Source: Paraconiothyrium sp. Pb-2020
Taxonomy: Eukaryota; Ascomycota; Dothideomycetes; Pleosporales; Didymosphaeriaceae
Reading direction: 5' to 3'
Assembly (NCBI GenBank): GCA_022419385.1
Contig: JAJUBI010000003.1
Location: 1,116,001 to 1,180,000 of the forward strand
Length of the DNA stretch: 64,000 bases
A program made the translations under genes and the position numbers. Shown here in pieces: positions 10,588 to 20,595 of this stretch. Each line of letters opens with the position of its first letter. Position 1 is the stretch's first letter. Below the pieces are notes generated by a model. It did not search any database, was not told the DNA's origin, and worked only from the letters and a program-made list of their open reading frames with translations.

Positions 10588-11524
10588 CTAATAGAACATG
10601 AACAGGCCGTCACCTTTGTCACCATCGCCAACGAACTCTTTCCGCAACAGGAAACGGATTAGGGGTTCGTGGAGTTCCTTCATGTCAAGAATACCGCGCT
10701 TTTTCTGATCGATGTATGACACATCGACAATTACACGCTTCAGATTCACTGTTGACAAAGCATTCTGTTCTAATAGCGCAGACAATCTGTCCGGAGTTCC
10801 GACCCCAAAGTCAGTCCTGCAATATATTAGAAGCTCCTCCCACGTTGATGATGAATGTGAACATACTTGTACTTTTTTAGACTCTCCACTTGTTCAGCAA
10901 TCTTCATGTGCTTCGCGAATAGCTTAGCAACGTTCGGGTTCCTGATACCTTGTTTTGGCAACCCTGTTCGCAAGGATTTGAAGACATCTGCAGCTCGTTG
11001 CCCGGAAGCGGAGACCACGAGCGTATGGGGTGCTCCTCTAGACTCCTTGGGCGTGGCCTGAATGTGTTTGTACTGTTGCTTGAGAAACGCAGAGAGGTTC
11101 TCCAGCGTCCGCGGCTCAGTATAGCTCGTAGTGTCTTTGAGTGTGCGTGCTGTCTTCTCGTTAGATACCAAAACACCACCAGAGCAAGACCAGATTCCAT
11201 ACTAGGCACAAATCTATCCTCCAACTCCACACTACTGAGCTCCTTCCCATACAGCCTCGTCCTCGCATTCACATAATCCGCCAGTAACTGGCTGTCCATC
11301 TTTTCAAACGCCCGGTTCACACCTAGCTCTTGGTCCAGATCATCCTCATCAATCTCCTTCAACTTCTGCTTTTTCTTCTCTTTCCTCTTCGCTTTCTTGG
11401 CGGCTTTCTTGCTTTCCGGCGTTGCACCTTCTTCGGCTTCTCGCTTCCGCTTTTTGGATGAGGCGAGCGTGTCAAACTCGGCTTCAATGAGCGGAACACC
11501 ACCCTCGGTGTCGGGGTCTGACAT
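10588..11524 (-). CDS. CMS1: CMS1 family, 90S pre-ribosome-associated protein
   Basis: Three exons (11203-11524, 10867-11149, 10588-10816) give 277 residues. The N-terminal third is Lys/Glu-rich with nucleolar-type basic runs (SKKAAKKAKRKEKKKQK). The rest matches the CMS1 family: DTTSYTEPRTLENLSAFL, HTLVVSASGQRAADVFKSLR, a KLFAKHMKIAEQVESLKKY helix, and VGTPDRLSALLE, a degenerate version of helicase motifs without a Walker A lysine box. CMS1 belongs to the U3-containing small-subunit processome in yeast; that is family knowledge. I chose the ATG at 11524; an in-frame ATG at 11602 would add a leader-like stretch. The first intron (11150-11202) was placed from branch and acceptor sites and conservation. 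Confidence 0.88.
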
Positions 11525-11746
11525 TGTGGGTAGGTTGTTCGAGCGTGGAACAATGCACGTCGGTGATGGCGGGTGAAACTTTTTAACGGGGCTGTGGCGC
11601 ATGGATTGTGGCGGCTATCGATAAGGAAGGAGGGATGTTGCGCTAGCGGAAGGCGGACGCGACGCGTTCGGCGGAACAACAACGTTGGGGTCGGCGCATG
11701 AGGTAGTCTACGAGGCGCAACGCTCTGAAAAGGACACTACGGCACG
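11525..11746. promoter_or_regulatory. Divergent promoter of CMS1 and CENP-T genes
   Basis: The two start codons lie 222 bases apart on opposite strands, so this stretch must contain both promoters. No specific binding site could be assigned. Confidence 0.55.
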
Positions 11747-13589
11747 ATGTCAGATTCCGCGCGAAAGAAGCAGCGCTTGAGTCCAAGGGTCTCGGGCGAT
11801 GCTACAGATCATTCTTCCACGCTTTATAACGATGTATGCAACTCCGCCCAGGTGCGAACCATTCTCACACGCTGCAGCTCCACCGCCTCGCAAGTATTGC
11901 TCCCAAGCCAGTCACTCCTTTTCGCCGCGCAGCCAGCGCTGGAGTGACACCCAGAAGCGCGACAATTCGCACCCCAGGCACTGCGCGAACACCCCGCGGT
12001 GGCCCAGCTACACGCCCTCTTCCCGCGCGGAGAGCTGCACCGACCACACCGCATGCGATCCGCGCCTTGAGGGAGCGCGCAAACGCCGCGAAGACCCCCG
12101 GCCATGTCCGTCGTCGAAGCGGAAGAGTCCAACGAGAAACCCCCCGCGACCTCCTGCGGAATCTAAGCCGAGTCCTTGCCCGCGATAGCCAGCCGATCCA
12201 GCCCACCCCTCAAGCAAAGTCAGGGCCAAGCAGACACTCTGCGCTCGATCTCCCAGATATCGACGATGATGAACCTGCTGCGCCGCGGCTTTCCATGCCC
12301 CTCGATGACATGTACGACGACGATAGCTTCAACGAAGAACCGCCGCGGCAATCCATCCTTGCTCCGCTGCCGGAGTATGACTATGACAATGGGACGGTAC
12401 AGTCTATTGAGTTTGGGCGACGGGCGAGAAGTGAGGATCCGCGCTTGGATCGCTTGTTCAATAAGAGGATTAGCGAGCAGTATGGGGAGTTGAATGATTT
12501 GACCATCAATGGGGAAGATTATGAACTTGAAGGGAACTTCATCAATCGGAGGGGAACACTGCTGCCGAACGATCTTTTGGAGCAGGTTGCAGAAGAGGAT
12601 TTGGATAATACTACGACTGAGATAAGGGCGTTGACGGGCAGGAGAGATGGGAGGCCGAGTGATGTTGACCTCGGCGTGTTTGGGGATGTGGATGGTGAGG
12701 ACGAGGAGCCGACGTTTCGGTTCACTATTCCACCGCGTATGCATGTACCTGCGGAGGACGAGGGAGACGGCGAAGAAGATGAGGAGGTCGGAACGGATGA
12801 CGATACTCAACGAAGACTGAACGAGACCATCATTGAAGACGACCACGAAGACGACATACAAGCCGGCGCCGAACTACTCGCCGACGACTCACCCGCCCCC
12901 TTGCCCGCCGACGACAACGAAACCGGCCCCCTCGAGATCGCAGGTTGGGAGTCCGAGCCCGACGCCTCAGACGATGAAGACCTCCAAGCCTACCGCGGCG
13001 AAGTCTCCGCCATAGACCGCAGCCTACAGACACCCGCGCCTGAGACGCCAGCCCAGAAACGCGCAGGCCGGCAACGCAAATCGCTAAACATCTCTCGCTT
13101 CGGACACGAGTACCCTTCCTTCCCAGCCGCCACAGTCAAAACACTTGCAAACGGGTTCATCAAGTCCCAAGGCAGTAAGGCCAAGCTCAGCAAAGATACG
13201 TTAGCGACGCTGGTCCAGACGTCGAATTTCTTCTTCGAGCAGGTAAGCGAGGATCTCGCTGCTTATGCGCAGCATGCGGGGCGGAAGGTGATCGAAGAGG
13301 GCGATGTGATTGCTTTACTGAAGAGGTGTGTACATTTTACGTTAAGTTTATTGTCTAACTATACTATACACACTGTATACTTGCTATACACCGCGATACA
13401 ATGACGTTTACATACTGACGGCCGAGCAGGACGCGCCAGGTTACAGATAGTAGTACAGTTTTTTCTCTGGCACAGAAGTTGCTGCCGAGAGAGCTGCTTC
13501 AGCAGCTGCGCATGGAGCCGTTGCCGAAACTCAGGAGGCAGAAGCGGAAACGGATGGAGACGATAAGGGAAGAGGATGGGGATGATTGA
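11747..13589 (+). CDS. CENP-T/Cnn1 centromere protein (histone-fold kinetochore subunit)
   Basis: Exons 11747-11833, 11878-13325 and 13430-13589 give 564 residues. The N-terminal region is basic and Pro/Thr-rich (TPRSATIRTPGTARTPRGG, TTPHAIRALRERAN), followed by a long acidic middle section. The C-terminus is a histone fold of CENP-T type: FPAATVKTLANGFIKS, LSKDTLATLVQTSNFFFEQV, DLAAYAQHAGRKVIEEGDV and, after the last intron, TRQVTDSSTVFSLAQKLLPR. CENP-T pairs with CENP-W on centromeric DNA and recruits the Ndc80 complex through its N-terminus (family knowledge). The first intron is short (44 bases) and is inferred from frame change and conservation. The gene converges with SURF1, with 27 bases between stop codons. 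Confidence 0.88.
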
Positions 13590-13616
13590 AGAAGGGAGGA
13601 AGGGAAGGAAGGTGTG

Positions 13617-14712
13617 TTATGACCAGTCGACGCTGTGGCGCACGCGTTTGGCTTGCCCGGATATGGGCTTCTTGACAACCATCCAGAACATGACTGAGGT
13701 TGCGAGACTCAGCGCGTACCTGCATTGTTAGTGTCGCGTGTGGAGGCTGAGAAGGGGTGGCTTACCAGGTGAAGATGTACTGTGTGTGATTGTTGCGCAG
13801 GTTTACGACTGGCGCACGTCCGACTGGTATGCCCTTGGGCTCACGCTCGTAACTGACGAGCAAATCCGGCACTGTATTCAGTTAGATACCCAATTCAAAA
13901 TCTCTTTCTCTTTGATGCTCACCCATCGTCTCCTCCACCCACACAGGCTGGCTTCCCGTCCACCTCGCCATCTCCTCCACGTTCGGGAAAAACCACTTCC
14001 CCTCCTCAGGAATATTCTTCGGCGTAAACATATTCCCTTTCGGCGGGACCCTCAACAGTCCCTCCACCGTAACCTCGCCCTCCGGTAGCGCCCCATTCTT
14101 CTTTCTAAACCACTGTTTCGCAGTATCTTTCTTGATCCACCCCCTACAGCACAGAATCTTACTCTTATTCCCCTGCGCATCCTCCCTCTCCAACGGCGTC
14201 ACAACCGTATACCCCTCCTCCCCCTCCAACATCCTTGGCCCAATCAACATCTCCTGATCGTGCCTCAGCTTCCCCTTCGCATACACCTTCCTATAATCGA
14301 ACTCGGGGATCGCCTCGGGGTCGATTCTTAACGGCAGCTCCAGCGGCGGAAACGTCAAGCGGTCCTCGAACCGCGCGACGAGCTCTGTTTTCCAGCCCAA
14401 CCGCTGTACCTGCCAGCATCCTAGCGCGAAGGCGGTGATCGGGATGATGGCGAGGATGATGAGACCCGGTCCGTGTTGTTTTCCGACGCGCGCCATCTTT
14501 GCAGGGCGGTCGAGGATCGAGACGAAAGAGGGGTCGAGGGGGGTGTGGCTGCTATTTGGGGCGCCGCCTAGGTTGCGGCGGAAGAGGATGAAGCGTTGGC
14601 GGAGGCATTGTGGGTGGAGGGAGGGGCGCGCGCGCGTCTGGGCGGGAGATTTGAGGGGTTGCTGGGAGTAGTACCTCCGGAAGAGGTTTAGGAAGGGATT
14701 TGGTTTCGACAT
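13617..14712 (-). CDS. SHY1: SURF1/Shy1, cytochrome c oxidase assembly factor
   Basis: Exons 13923-14712, 13766-13871 and 13617-13719 give 332 residues. A basic, Arg/Ser-rich N-terminus consistent with mitochondrial import precedes a first membrane segment (GLIILAIIPITAFALGCW) and the conserved QVQRLGWKTELVARFEDRL. Family landmarks follow: FDYRKVYAKGKLRHDQEML, GYTVVTPLE, CCRGWIKKDTAKQW, and near the end PVVNLRNNHTQYIFTWYALS leading into the second membrane segment. SURF1 sits in the inner mitochondrial membrane and helps deliver heme a to Cox1. The intron at 13872-13922 has a GTGAGC donor and CTAAC branch; without it the frame would stop early. Start codon: first Met, MSKPNPFLNLFRRYY. Confidence 0.95.
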
Positions 14713-14882
14713 TGTGGTGGGTGGAGGATGTTGGAGGGCGTTCGCGCAGTGTGGTGAGGTTGGAACGGAAAGAGATGGATTTAGTGGGGCGGATTGGGGT
14801 TAGTGGCGTGGAGCTATGAACTTTGGGCGCCGTGGTGGATGAACGGTTACTCTGTTGCTACGAGACCACTTCTCGGTTCAGA
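14713..14882. promoter_or_regulatory. Divergent promoter of SURF1 and VMA22 genes
   Basis: Only 170 bases separate the two divergent start codons, so the promoters must overlap. No individual motif can be assigned with confidence. Confidence 0.5.
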
Positions 14883-15663
14883 ATGGCAAACGTCGAAGTA
14901 CAGACGGTTCCTGAGCTACCATCCTCTAGTCTTAATAAAGTTGCACTTGTTTCGCAGCTTGATGATCTGCTTGAACAATATCTTCTCACGCTAGATGCCT
15001 ACCAGAAAGCACAGCAGCACCTGACGAGGCACCTGTCTTCTGTAAGCAATCTCCCCATAGCCGGATTCAGGATCCCTGTATTGATGTATGTTTTACAGGG
15101 TTATCTGGATTTGGCCAGAGCCAACTTTACAAACAATGCACGCGCTCGGTATGGGCAGGATTACTACGACGAGCGAATGCAGGCTTCTCGAAAGATGTAT
15201 GCGGAAATAACCCCGTAAACAAATCAATACTGATAGGAACAGTGCAGTAACCGAGGAGGAAGGCAAAGCTACATTTTCTATTGAGCGTTCAGTTACAGAA
15301 GGGCCGGAAGCTCAGACCGAGGAATCCTCGTTACCAGACGACGACGACTCAGCTGCCACCAAGGAGACTAATTCTAGTGCAGAAGCAGAAGCAGATACAG
15401 TTGGCGAGAAAGACTCAGCTACAGCAGACAAGGCCGGTGCAAAGGTTGACCCTCCCAGAGAGAAGGAGAAGCAGAAGAAGCTACCCTCAAACGATCCCAT
15501 CAGGTGGTTCGGCGTCCTCGTGCCGCCGGCCCTGCGCTCAGCTCAAGCATCGTTTGTATCTGCCGTTGAGGGGCCTGTTGTTGAGATCCCGAATTTGGTG
15601 AAAGAGTTGAGGCAGCAGGAGATTGAGATCGGCAGGATTAGGAAGCAGATCAAGAAGGTGTAG
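14883..15663 (+). CDS. Vma22/CCDC115-like V-ATPase assembly factor
   Basis: Exons 14883-15041, 15099-15196 and 15243-15663 encode 225 residues. The N-terminal helices LVSQLDDLLEQYLLTLDAYQ and GYLDLARANFTNNARARYGQ are typical of the Vma22/CCDC115 family, as are DPIRWFGVLVPPALRSAQ and IPNLVKELRQQEIEIGRIR at the C-terminus. Between them is an acidic, Ser/Thr/Ala-rich low-complexity linker. The family assists assembly of the V0 sector of the vacuolar ATPase at the ER. An upstream in-frame ATG at 14823 would add 20 residues; I prefer 14883 because conservation starts there. The second intron uses the donor in AT|GTATGC. Confidence 0.85.
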
Positions 15664-16044
15664 GCGCTGTCTAAGTAGGCTGCCACTCGGGGAGCGTGAG
15701 CGAATTCAGAAGGATCTGCATCCCCGCTTCACTCGAAATTCAGCGTTTCTTTTACTAAATGAGAGATACACTATGGGATTGAGGAAGTCAGAATCGGGTG
15801 TGTCGAAGCCACAAACTGACAACACGAAGACGACACATTCGTGAGGTTTCTGCATCCATGTGGCCGAATCATATTGATCGATCGTAAGGTACAACAAGAG
15901 ATATCAAAACGAATCAGCATCGTTACTGGCTTGCGATTTGCCGAACAAACTGGCCCACCCTCATTACCTCTCCTCATCCGCTTTACGACACTAATCCTCG
16001 TCCACATTCTCCAACGCACCTCTCGTACCACCTCTCGATCCCAC
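15664..16044. other. Intergenic between converging genes
   Basis: This holds the 3' flanks of VMA22 and of the Ser/Thr-rich gene. No feature was identified. Confidence 0.5.
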
Positions 16045-17701
16045 CTACACCGTCGTTGACGGCTCCACACCTGCATTTCCCAATAAATTAGCAATCACAC
16101 CGTGCACACATCACAAAAGATGCCACTGACCAAGTCTAGTAGTATAAATCGTACTCGTCGTGCGCGCCGTTAAAGTAACCGGCTTCGTCGCGAAATTCGT
16201 GACCGTGGTCCTAGCCCTGAGGCGCGAGAATATGTCAGTGTGGTTCAAAACAGTCGAGACCGGAAGGTCGTGCACATCTCGACTCGCCGAGAAAGAAGGA
16301 TTTCCTTCGCCACAAGCACTTTCCCACGCTATCTCGACAACTTCACTTACGTCTGAGTAACCACGGCCGTCCTTACTGCCGTCTCCGTTGTCCGTTGCGT
16401 CACGGGCACGCCTCTCGTGACGAGCACTGTAGATGTTGCACGGACCGTAAGTGTAGTGCCGGCTTTCGTTACCAGAATTGTTGTGCTCGTTCTCAACGTT
16501 GTGACGCGCGTTGCGACGGAGGTCTCAGTGGTACGTGTTGTCACTGTATTCGTCTTGTCTACGTTCCGGGTGGACGCTAGAAATTGTGAGTGGGTATTAC
16601 GGGGAAGAAGGGGTGGGTCTGGTACTCTCGGTCGTTCGTGCTGTCTGCGTGACAAAGCGTGTGGCAGCTGCAACCCAAAGGCATAGGGTTAGTATAAAAA
16701 ATTTCTCGCGTCTAGTTTGTAGGAAGAATACTTGCCTGCGGTAATTGTAGTACGGTACGTGAGAGTCGTCGAAGCGGAGAGTGTGGAGAGGCGTGTCAAT
16801 GTTTCACGCGGAAGGGTAGAGGTCACGGTTGAGACGGTCGTTACGACTCTTGTTGATGTCGTCCGTGACTAGTCGCAACCGTCGTGTTAGCCAGGTTCAT
16901 CGGGCAATATAGTAGAGCGTCTTGTCGGACGCTGCAGGAGGTTAGGGGAGTGGTGCGGCTTACAGTCTGAGTCAAGGTTGCTGTTATGTTTCTTGTTGTC
17001 GTTTCTCGGATCTAGAGAGAATGGAAGATTAGCGGCGATCTACATGAGATGATTTCATTTTGTTTCGTTGAAGCTATTGATGATGTGGTAGCTTCATGGT
17101 CTGACATACTGTGTTCGTCAGGGTGGAGGTTATTTCTCTGGTCGTCGTCTCTCGAGCTATCGTGGAAGTGATTGTAGCAGAAGCTAACGAGATGTATATG
17201 TCAGTGGATTGAACATCGGTTTGGGGCGAGAGGAATAGAGGTTACACTCACCAGTCGAAATACTGACTGAAGTTGTTGTGATGGTCAATGCCGGCTGTGA
17301 TGCCGTTACAGTTCTATATCGATGGATCAGCCAGTTGTCGAAATGGTAAGGGGCGATATTTTTCGCTTACACGATAGAAGATACAGTTTCGGTAGCAGTA
17401 GAGCAGACCTGCATATAATTAGCCAATGTTTACTGTAGGTGGACACCACTCTGGAATTCTTTCCTCGACAACATCGCGAGCGAACAGCAGATCAACCACG
17501 GCGTTGGGAGACCTTACCCTCGTTATGGTCGAGGTACTGCCGGGGACTGAAGTAGACGTATCTGCTGGAGCAGAACTGCTTGCTGTGCTAGAGCCTGGTG
17601 TGTCAAAACTGCTATCCACGATCGAGCTACTTGCGGGTGCAGAACTACTCGCAGATGCGCTTGTCGCGAGCCTAGAGGACGATGAGATCGCGGGAGCCTG
17701 C
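16045..17701 (-). CDS. Ser/Thr-rich repeat protein built from at least ten small exons, N-terminus unresolved
   Basis: Reading leftward, exons are about 17701-17518, 17408-17371, 17313-17252, 17183-17110, 17011-16964, 16868-16736, 16667-16626, 16576-16351, 16216-16131 and 16070-16045. All nine junctions keep phase and end at one stop. The first listed exon is Ser/Ala-rich (SSAPASSSIVDSSFD). Later exons repeat a Thr pattern with regular Val and Arg: RETTTREITSTLTNT, IRETTTRNITATLTQT, TVTTRTTETSVATRVTT, VVTTVSTVTSTLPRE. The intron after 16736 has a GC donor (GCAAGT); the others use GT. This looks like a cell-surface or secreted stalk protein, but no signal peptide or GPI site was found because the upstream exon could not be placed. 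The next exon is probably upstream of 17702. Function unknown. Confidence 0.6.
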
Positions 17702-18357
17702 CTGCATTAGCGTGACAAAGGTTAGCGAGAACTTGTGTGCTTGTATTGTGTCTGTTAAGGAAATGAATCAGAAAAGAAGACATTGCGAGCAGCATGGGTG
17801 AGCCATGGGTGCGACAAGATAACTTGAAGGTGTGGAGCTTAGTCGTGAAAGGCGTCTATCGCGGTTCACATTCTCCACAAAGTTTATAAACAAGTGCACA
17901 AACGCGGCCCCGTTAAAGCGTCTCGGGCCGATATCAGTATATGGCAGTTTTATCCCTTCCTCGGCTACAAGTGCCATTGCCGCCTGTCCTCTCACACGCC
18001 ATGCGAATATACCCGCCACGATGGAAGCCACCAGAGATAAGTGCCAATTTTCAAGATCACATGGCTCAAGTTGTGGAGTTTGATAGGGGCTCCATCGTGA
18101 GCGCTGGTAAGGAAGGCCAACACCATCGGCATTGAAAAAATTAAGAACAGTTCAAATTGCAGCTAAAACCGAGTTTGTCTAAACTTAATGTGGTTATTAT
18201 GGCTCAGAATAGAGGAGTGATCAAGCGAGTCACAGGGTCCCAATAATATCTGCAGTGTTTAAGCAAATGGCGTTTCGAATTTGCCAAAGCATTGGAAGCT
18301 GAGCCCACATTTTGAAGCATTCAATCAACTTCACTACCATCGTACTCCTGGGACGAA
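17702..18357. other. Region upstream of the Ser/Thr-rich gene, probable missing first exon
   Basis: A start exon for the gene ending at 16045 should lie here. Candidates on the minus strand are MLLAMSSFLIHFLNRH (from about 17795, needing a 35-base intron) and MPMVLAFLTSAHDGAPIK (from about 18135). Neither gives a convincing signal peptide with a good intron, so I leave it open. Confidence 0.35.
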
Positions 18358-18671
18358 TTAGTACCATAGCGCCGCTGGAAACTCACGTGAATTTGCACGT
18401 ACAACTCCTGCACCCCAGCCATCTTGATACAAGGCATCCACTTCTGAATACCTTGAGCCCCGCCGGACCCTCTCAGGCTGAGGTTGTGTGACTGTAGGTG
18501 TCTCTCCAACGCTTGCTTTGAGGACTACAGACACTCGTCTCAGCCAGTTTCTGGTCTGGGTAGCTGCAGCGCGTGTCGTTTTAGTGATCGAGGGTGCAAT
18601 CGTTTCTCGGAGGATTTCGAGCGAGCCACGACGCTGAGTTCTTAGCTTTGCGTTCTTCTTCGTTCGTGCCA
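18358..18671 (-). CDS. Hypothetical basic protein, weak
   Basis: A minus-strand frame starting MARTKKNAKLRTQRRG and running about 104 residues to a stop at 18358. It is Arg/Lys/Thr-rich with no domain. A GTGAGT donor near 18389 could splice it onward, but the downstream exon is not convincing. It could be a separate small gene or a distant 5' exon of the Ser/Thr-rich gene. Support is modest. Confidence 0.25.
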
Positions 18672-19144
18672 TGTTTTTTGCAACGATTGAGGGTAGGTAT
18701 CGATGTGGATTGATACTTCGACCCCTGGTAGGAGGGTCGGGTTTCTTTGCAAGGGCACAGTCAATGAGCCCAAGGATATTGGGCCTAGAACGCAATTGGG
18801 GCTATGGTCCGAGTTCCCGGTTTCCATCAACTACCAATATGCCTTTAGCCGTTTGCGACCGTTGTGCTACCGGCTGCGCGGAGTGAATGATCTGCAAGAC
18901 TGAAACAAAGCAAATATAATGGAAATGCAGCCTATGAGCAAGAGAAGACGATTATGGATACTGATGAGTGATGCAAGCGGTATCGATTGCTAGCCAACTC
19001 CGTACTGAGGAGTCAGTCGTGAAAAGGGCATGGTGAGTGTCAATCCCAAGCGTCTGGTCAATCGTTTGAGTTTGACAATCATACGCAGAAACCGCTACTA
19101 ACAGAGAAAATATCGATCGGATCTGGCGTGTTGCTCCATCAACG
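18672..19144. other. Intergenic, nothing recognised
   Basis: This is presumed promoter sequence for the GH18 gene starting at 19145. No motif is assigned. Confidence 0.45.
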
Positions 19145-20219
19145 ATGAAGATACCAATGTTGTTCCCCGCGGCAGCGGTCATTTCGCAATATCTCGCTTC
19201 ATTCTCAATGGCAGAACTCTCCCCGAATGGCCGAAACTTGTTTGTTTATTTTTCACAGTCCTCTGAAAACAACGTCACTTTGACCGAACTTTGCAACAGT
19301 GCTGCGGTTGACGTCGTCATTCTTGGATTTGTGCGCAGTTTCACTGGCACTGGAGGCTACCCGACTATCAGCTTCGGGCCGTCAAATTGCAATGCCACCA
19401 GGTCGGTCTATGAACATTTAGCACCGGGCCTTGCAACCTGCCAGGAGCTGGGGGGGCACGTGAAAAGATGCCAAGGTATGGGAAAGAAAGTGTTTGTGAG
19501 CATTGGCGGATCGACCTCCAATACTACGTTCGGAGAAGGCAGTAAGGGGGGTGAGGAAGCTAAAAGAGCTGCAAAAATTATGTGGGACCTTTTTGGCGCT
19601 GGAAAAGACGCGCAGTCCCTACGACCATTTGGTCCGGATGTTGTAGTTGATGGTTTTGACATAGGTAAGTCCCATCGTAAGCTACGCCACCAGATGGAGT
19701 GCCTGACCTATAAACGTAGACCATGAGCAGGGCTCCACGGATAATTACGAAATCTTCGTCTCCTCGCTACGATCTTATCGCAGCTTAGTTTCTAAGCCCT
19801 TCTATCTCTCAGCCGCTCCAGTATGCACGTTAGGAAAAGCAACCATATCTAGGGCCACATTAGCTCTCGTCGATTTCATCTTCATTCGGTTTTACAACTC
19901 TGCCGAATGTTCACTTGGAACGCCGGGATTTCCTCAGTCGCTCAAGGAATGGTACCAAAATACCATACCCTCGCCATACTTGCCGTTTCCGAAAGTTTTG
20001 CTCGGAGGCTTGAGCTTTGACAACGGCAATACGGGTTATGTTCCGGCAGAGGAATTTCGGGATGCAATCCGAGCCGCGAGGCGACCTGAACTCGATTGCT
20101 GGTGGAATGAGCACAAGTTCGGCGGACTCATGCTTTGGGACGGTCCCAGAGGACTGAAAAATGAGGTGACAGGTGGGGTGGATTTCCTGTCATACGTCAA
20201 AGATGTACTAGCTCAATAG
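19145..20219 (+). CDS. GH18 chitinase-like glycoside hydrolase (class III type)
   Basis: Two exons (19145-19664 and 19720-20219) give 339 residues. A hydrophobic N-terminus (MKIPMLFPAAAVISQYLASF) suggests secretion. The GH18 barrel is clear: RNLFVYFSQ, VILGFVRSF, KKVFVSIGGSTSN (the SxGG motif) and, spanning the intron, DGFDIDHEQGS. That last block contains the DxxDxDxE catalytic set including the acid Glu, so activity is plausible. Later landmarks are FIFIRFYNSAECSLG and FGGLMLWDGPRG. The length and layout resemble the class III (plant/bacterial-like) fungal chitinases. It lies 376 bases upstream of a GT2 polysaccharide synthase on the same strand, which suggests a role in trimming or remodelling the polymer that synthase makes. 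Confidence 0.92.
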
Positions 20220-20595
20220 TGATTGGTCTGACACTGCTGAAGTTACATTTTGGTTAAGTGGGTCTTTCGTCCTTCAAATACCGAATGCACCTGCACTGAT
20301 TTGGCGCGTACTTGGCACGTGCCGAATGATACTTCCGCCCTTTATTGCCGCGTTAGCCGCGCACAGTGAACGACTCTTACCATAATTGGAAGTATGCGAT
20401 TTCCGGACTTAGCTGAACCTTGAATCATGTCGAACTTTTCGATTGAAGGTTTACGGCGGCATCATCATCATTGTTAGACTCGACAATTCATCTCGTGTGC
20501 ACCCAGGGGGTCGAAGCCATCGAGTGCGGATAGATGGACGGTATGGAGGTCATTTAAAATCAGAGTTCGTGATCCATAGTTACTGAGGGAGCGGT
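20220..20595. other. Short intergenic stretch before the GT2 gene
   Basis: This presumably contains the terminator of the GH18 gene and the promoter of the synthase gene. Nothing specific was recognised. Confidence 0.45.
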
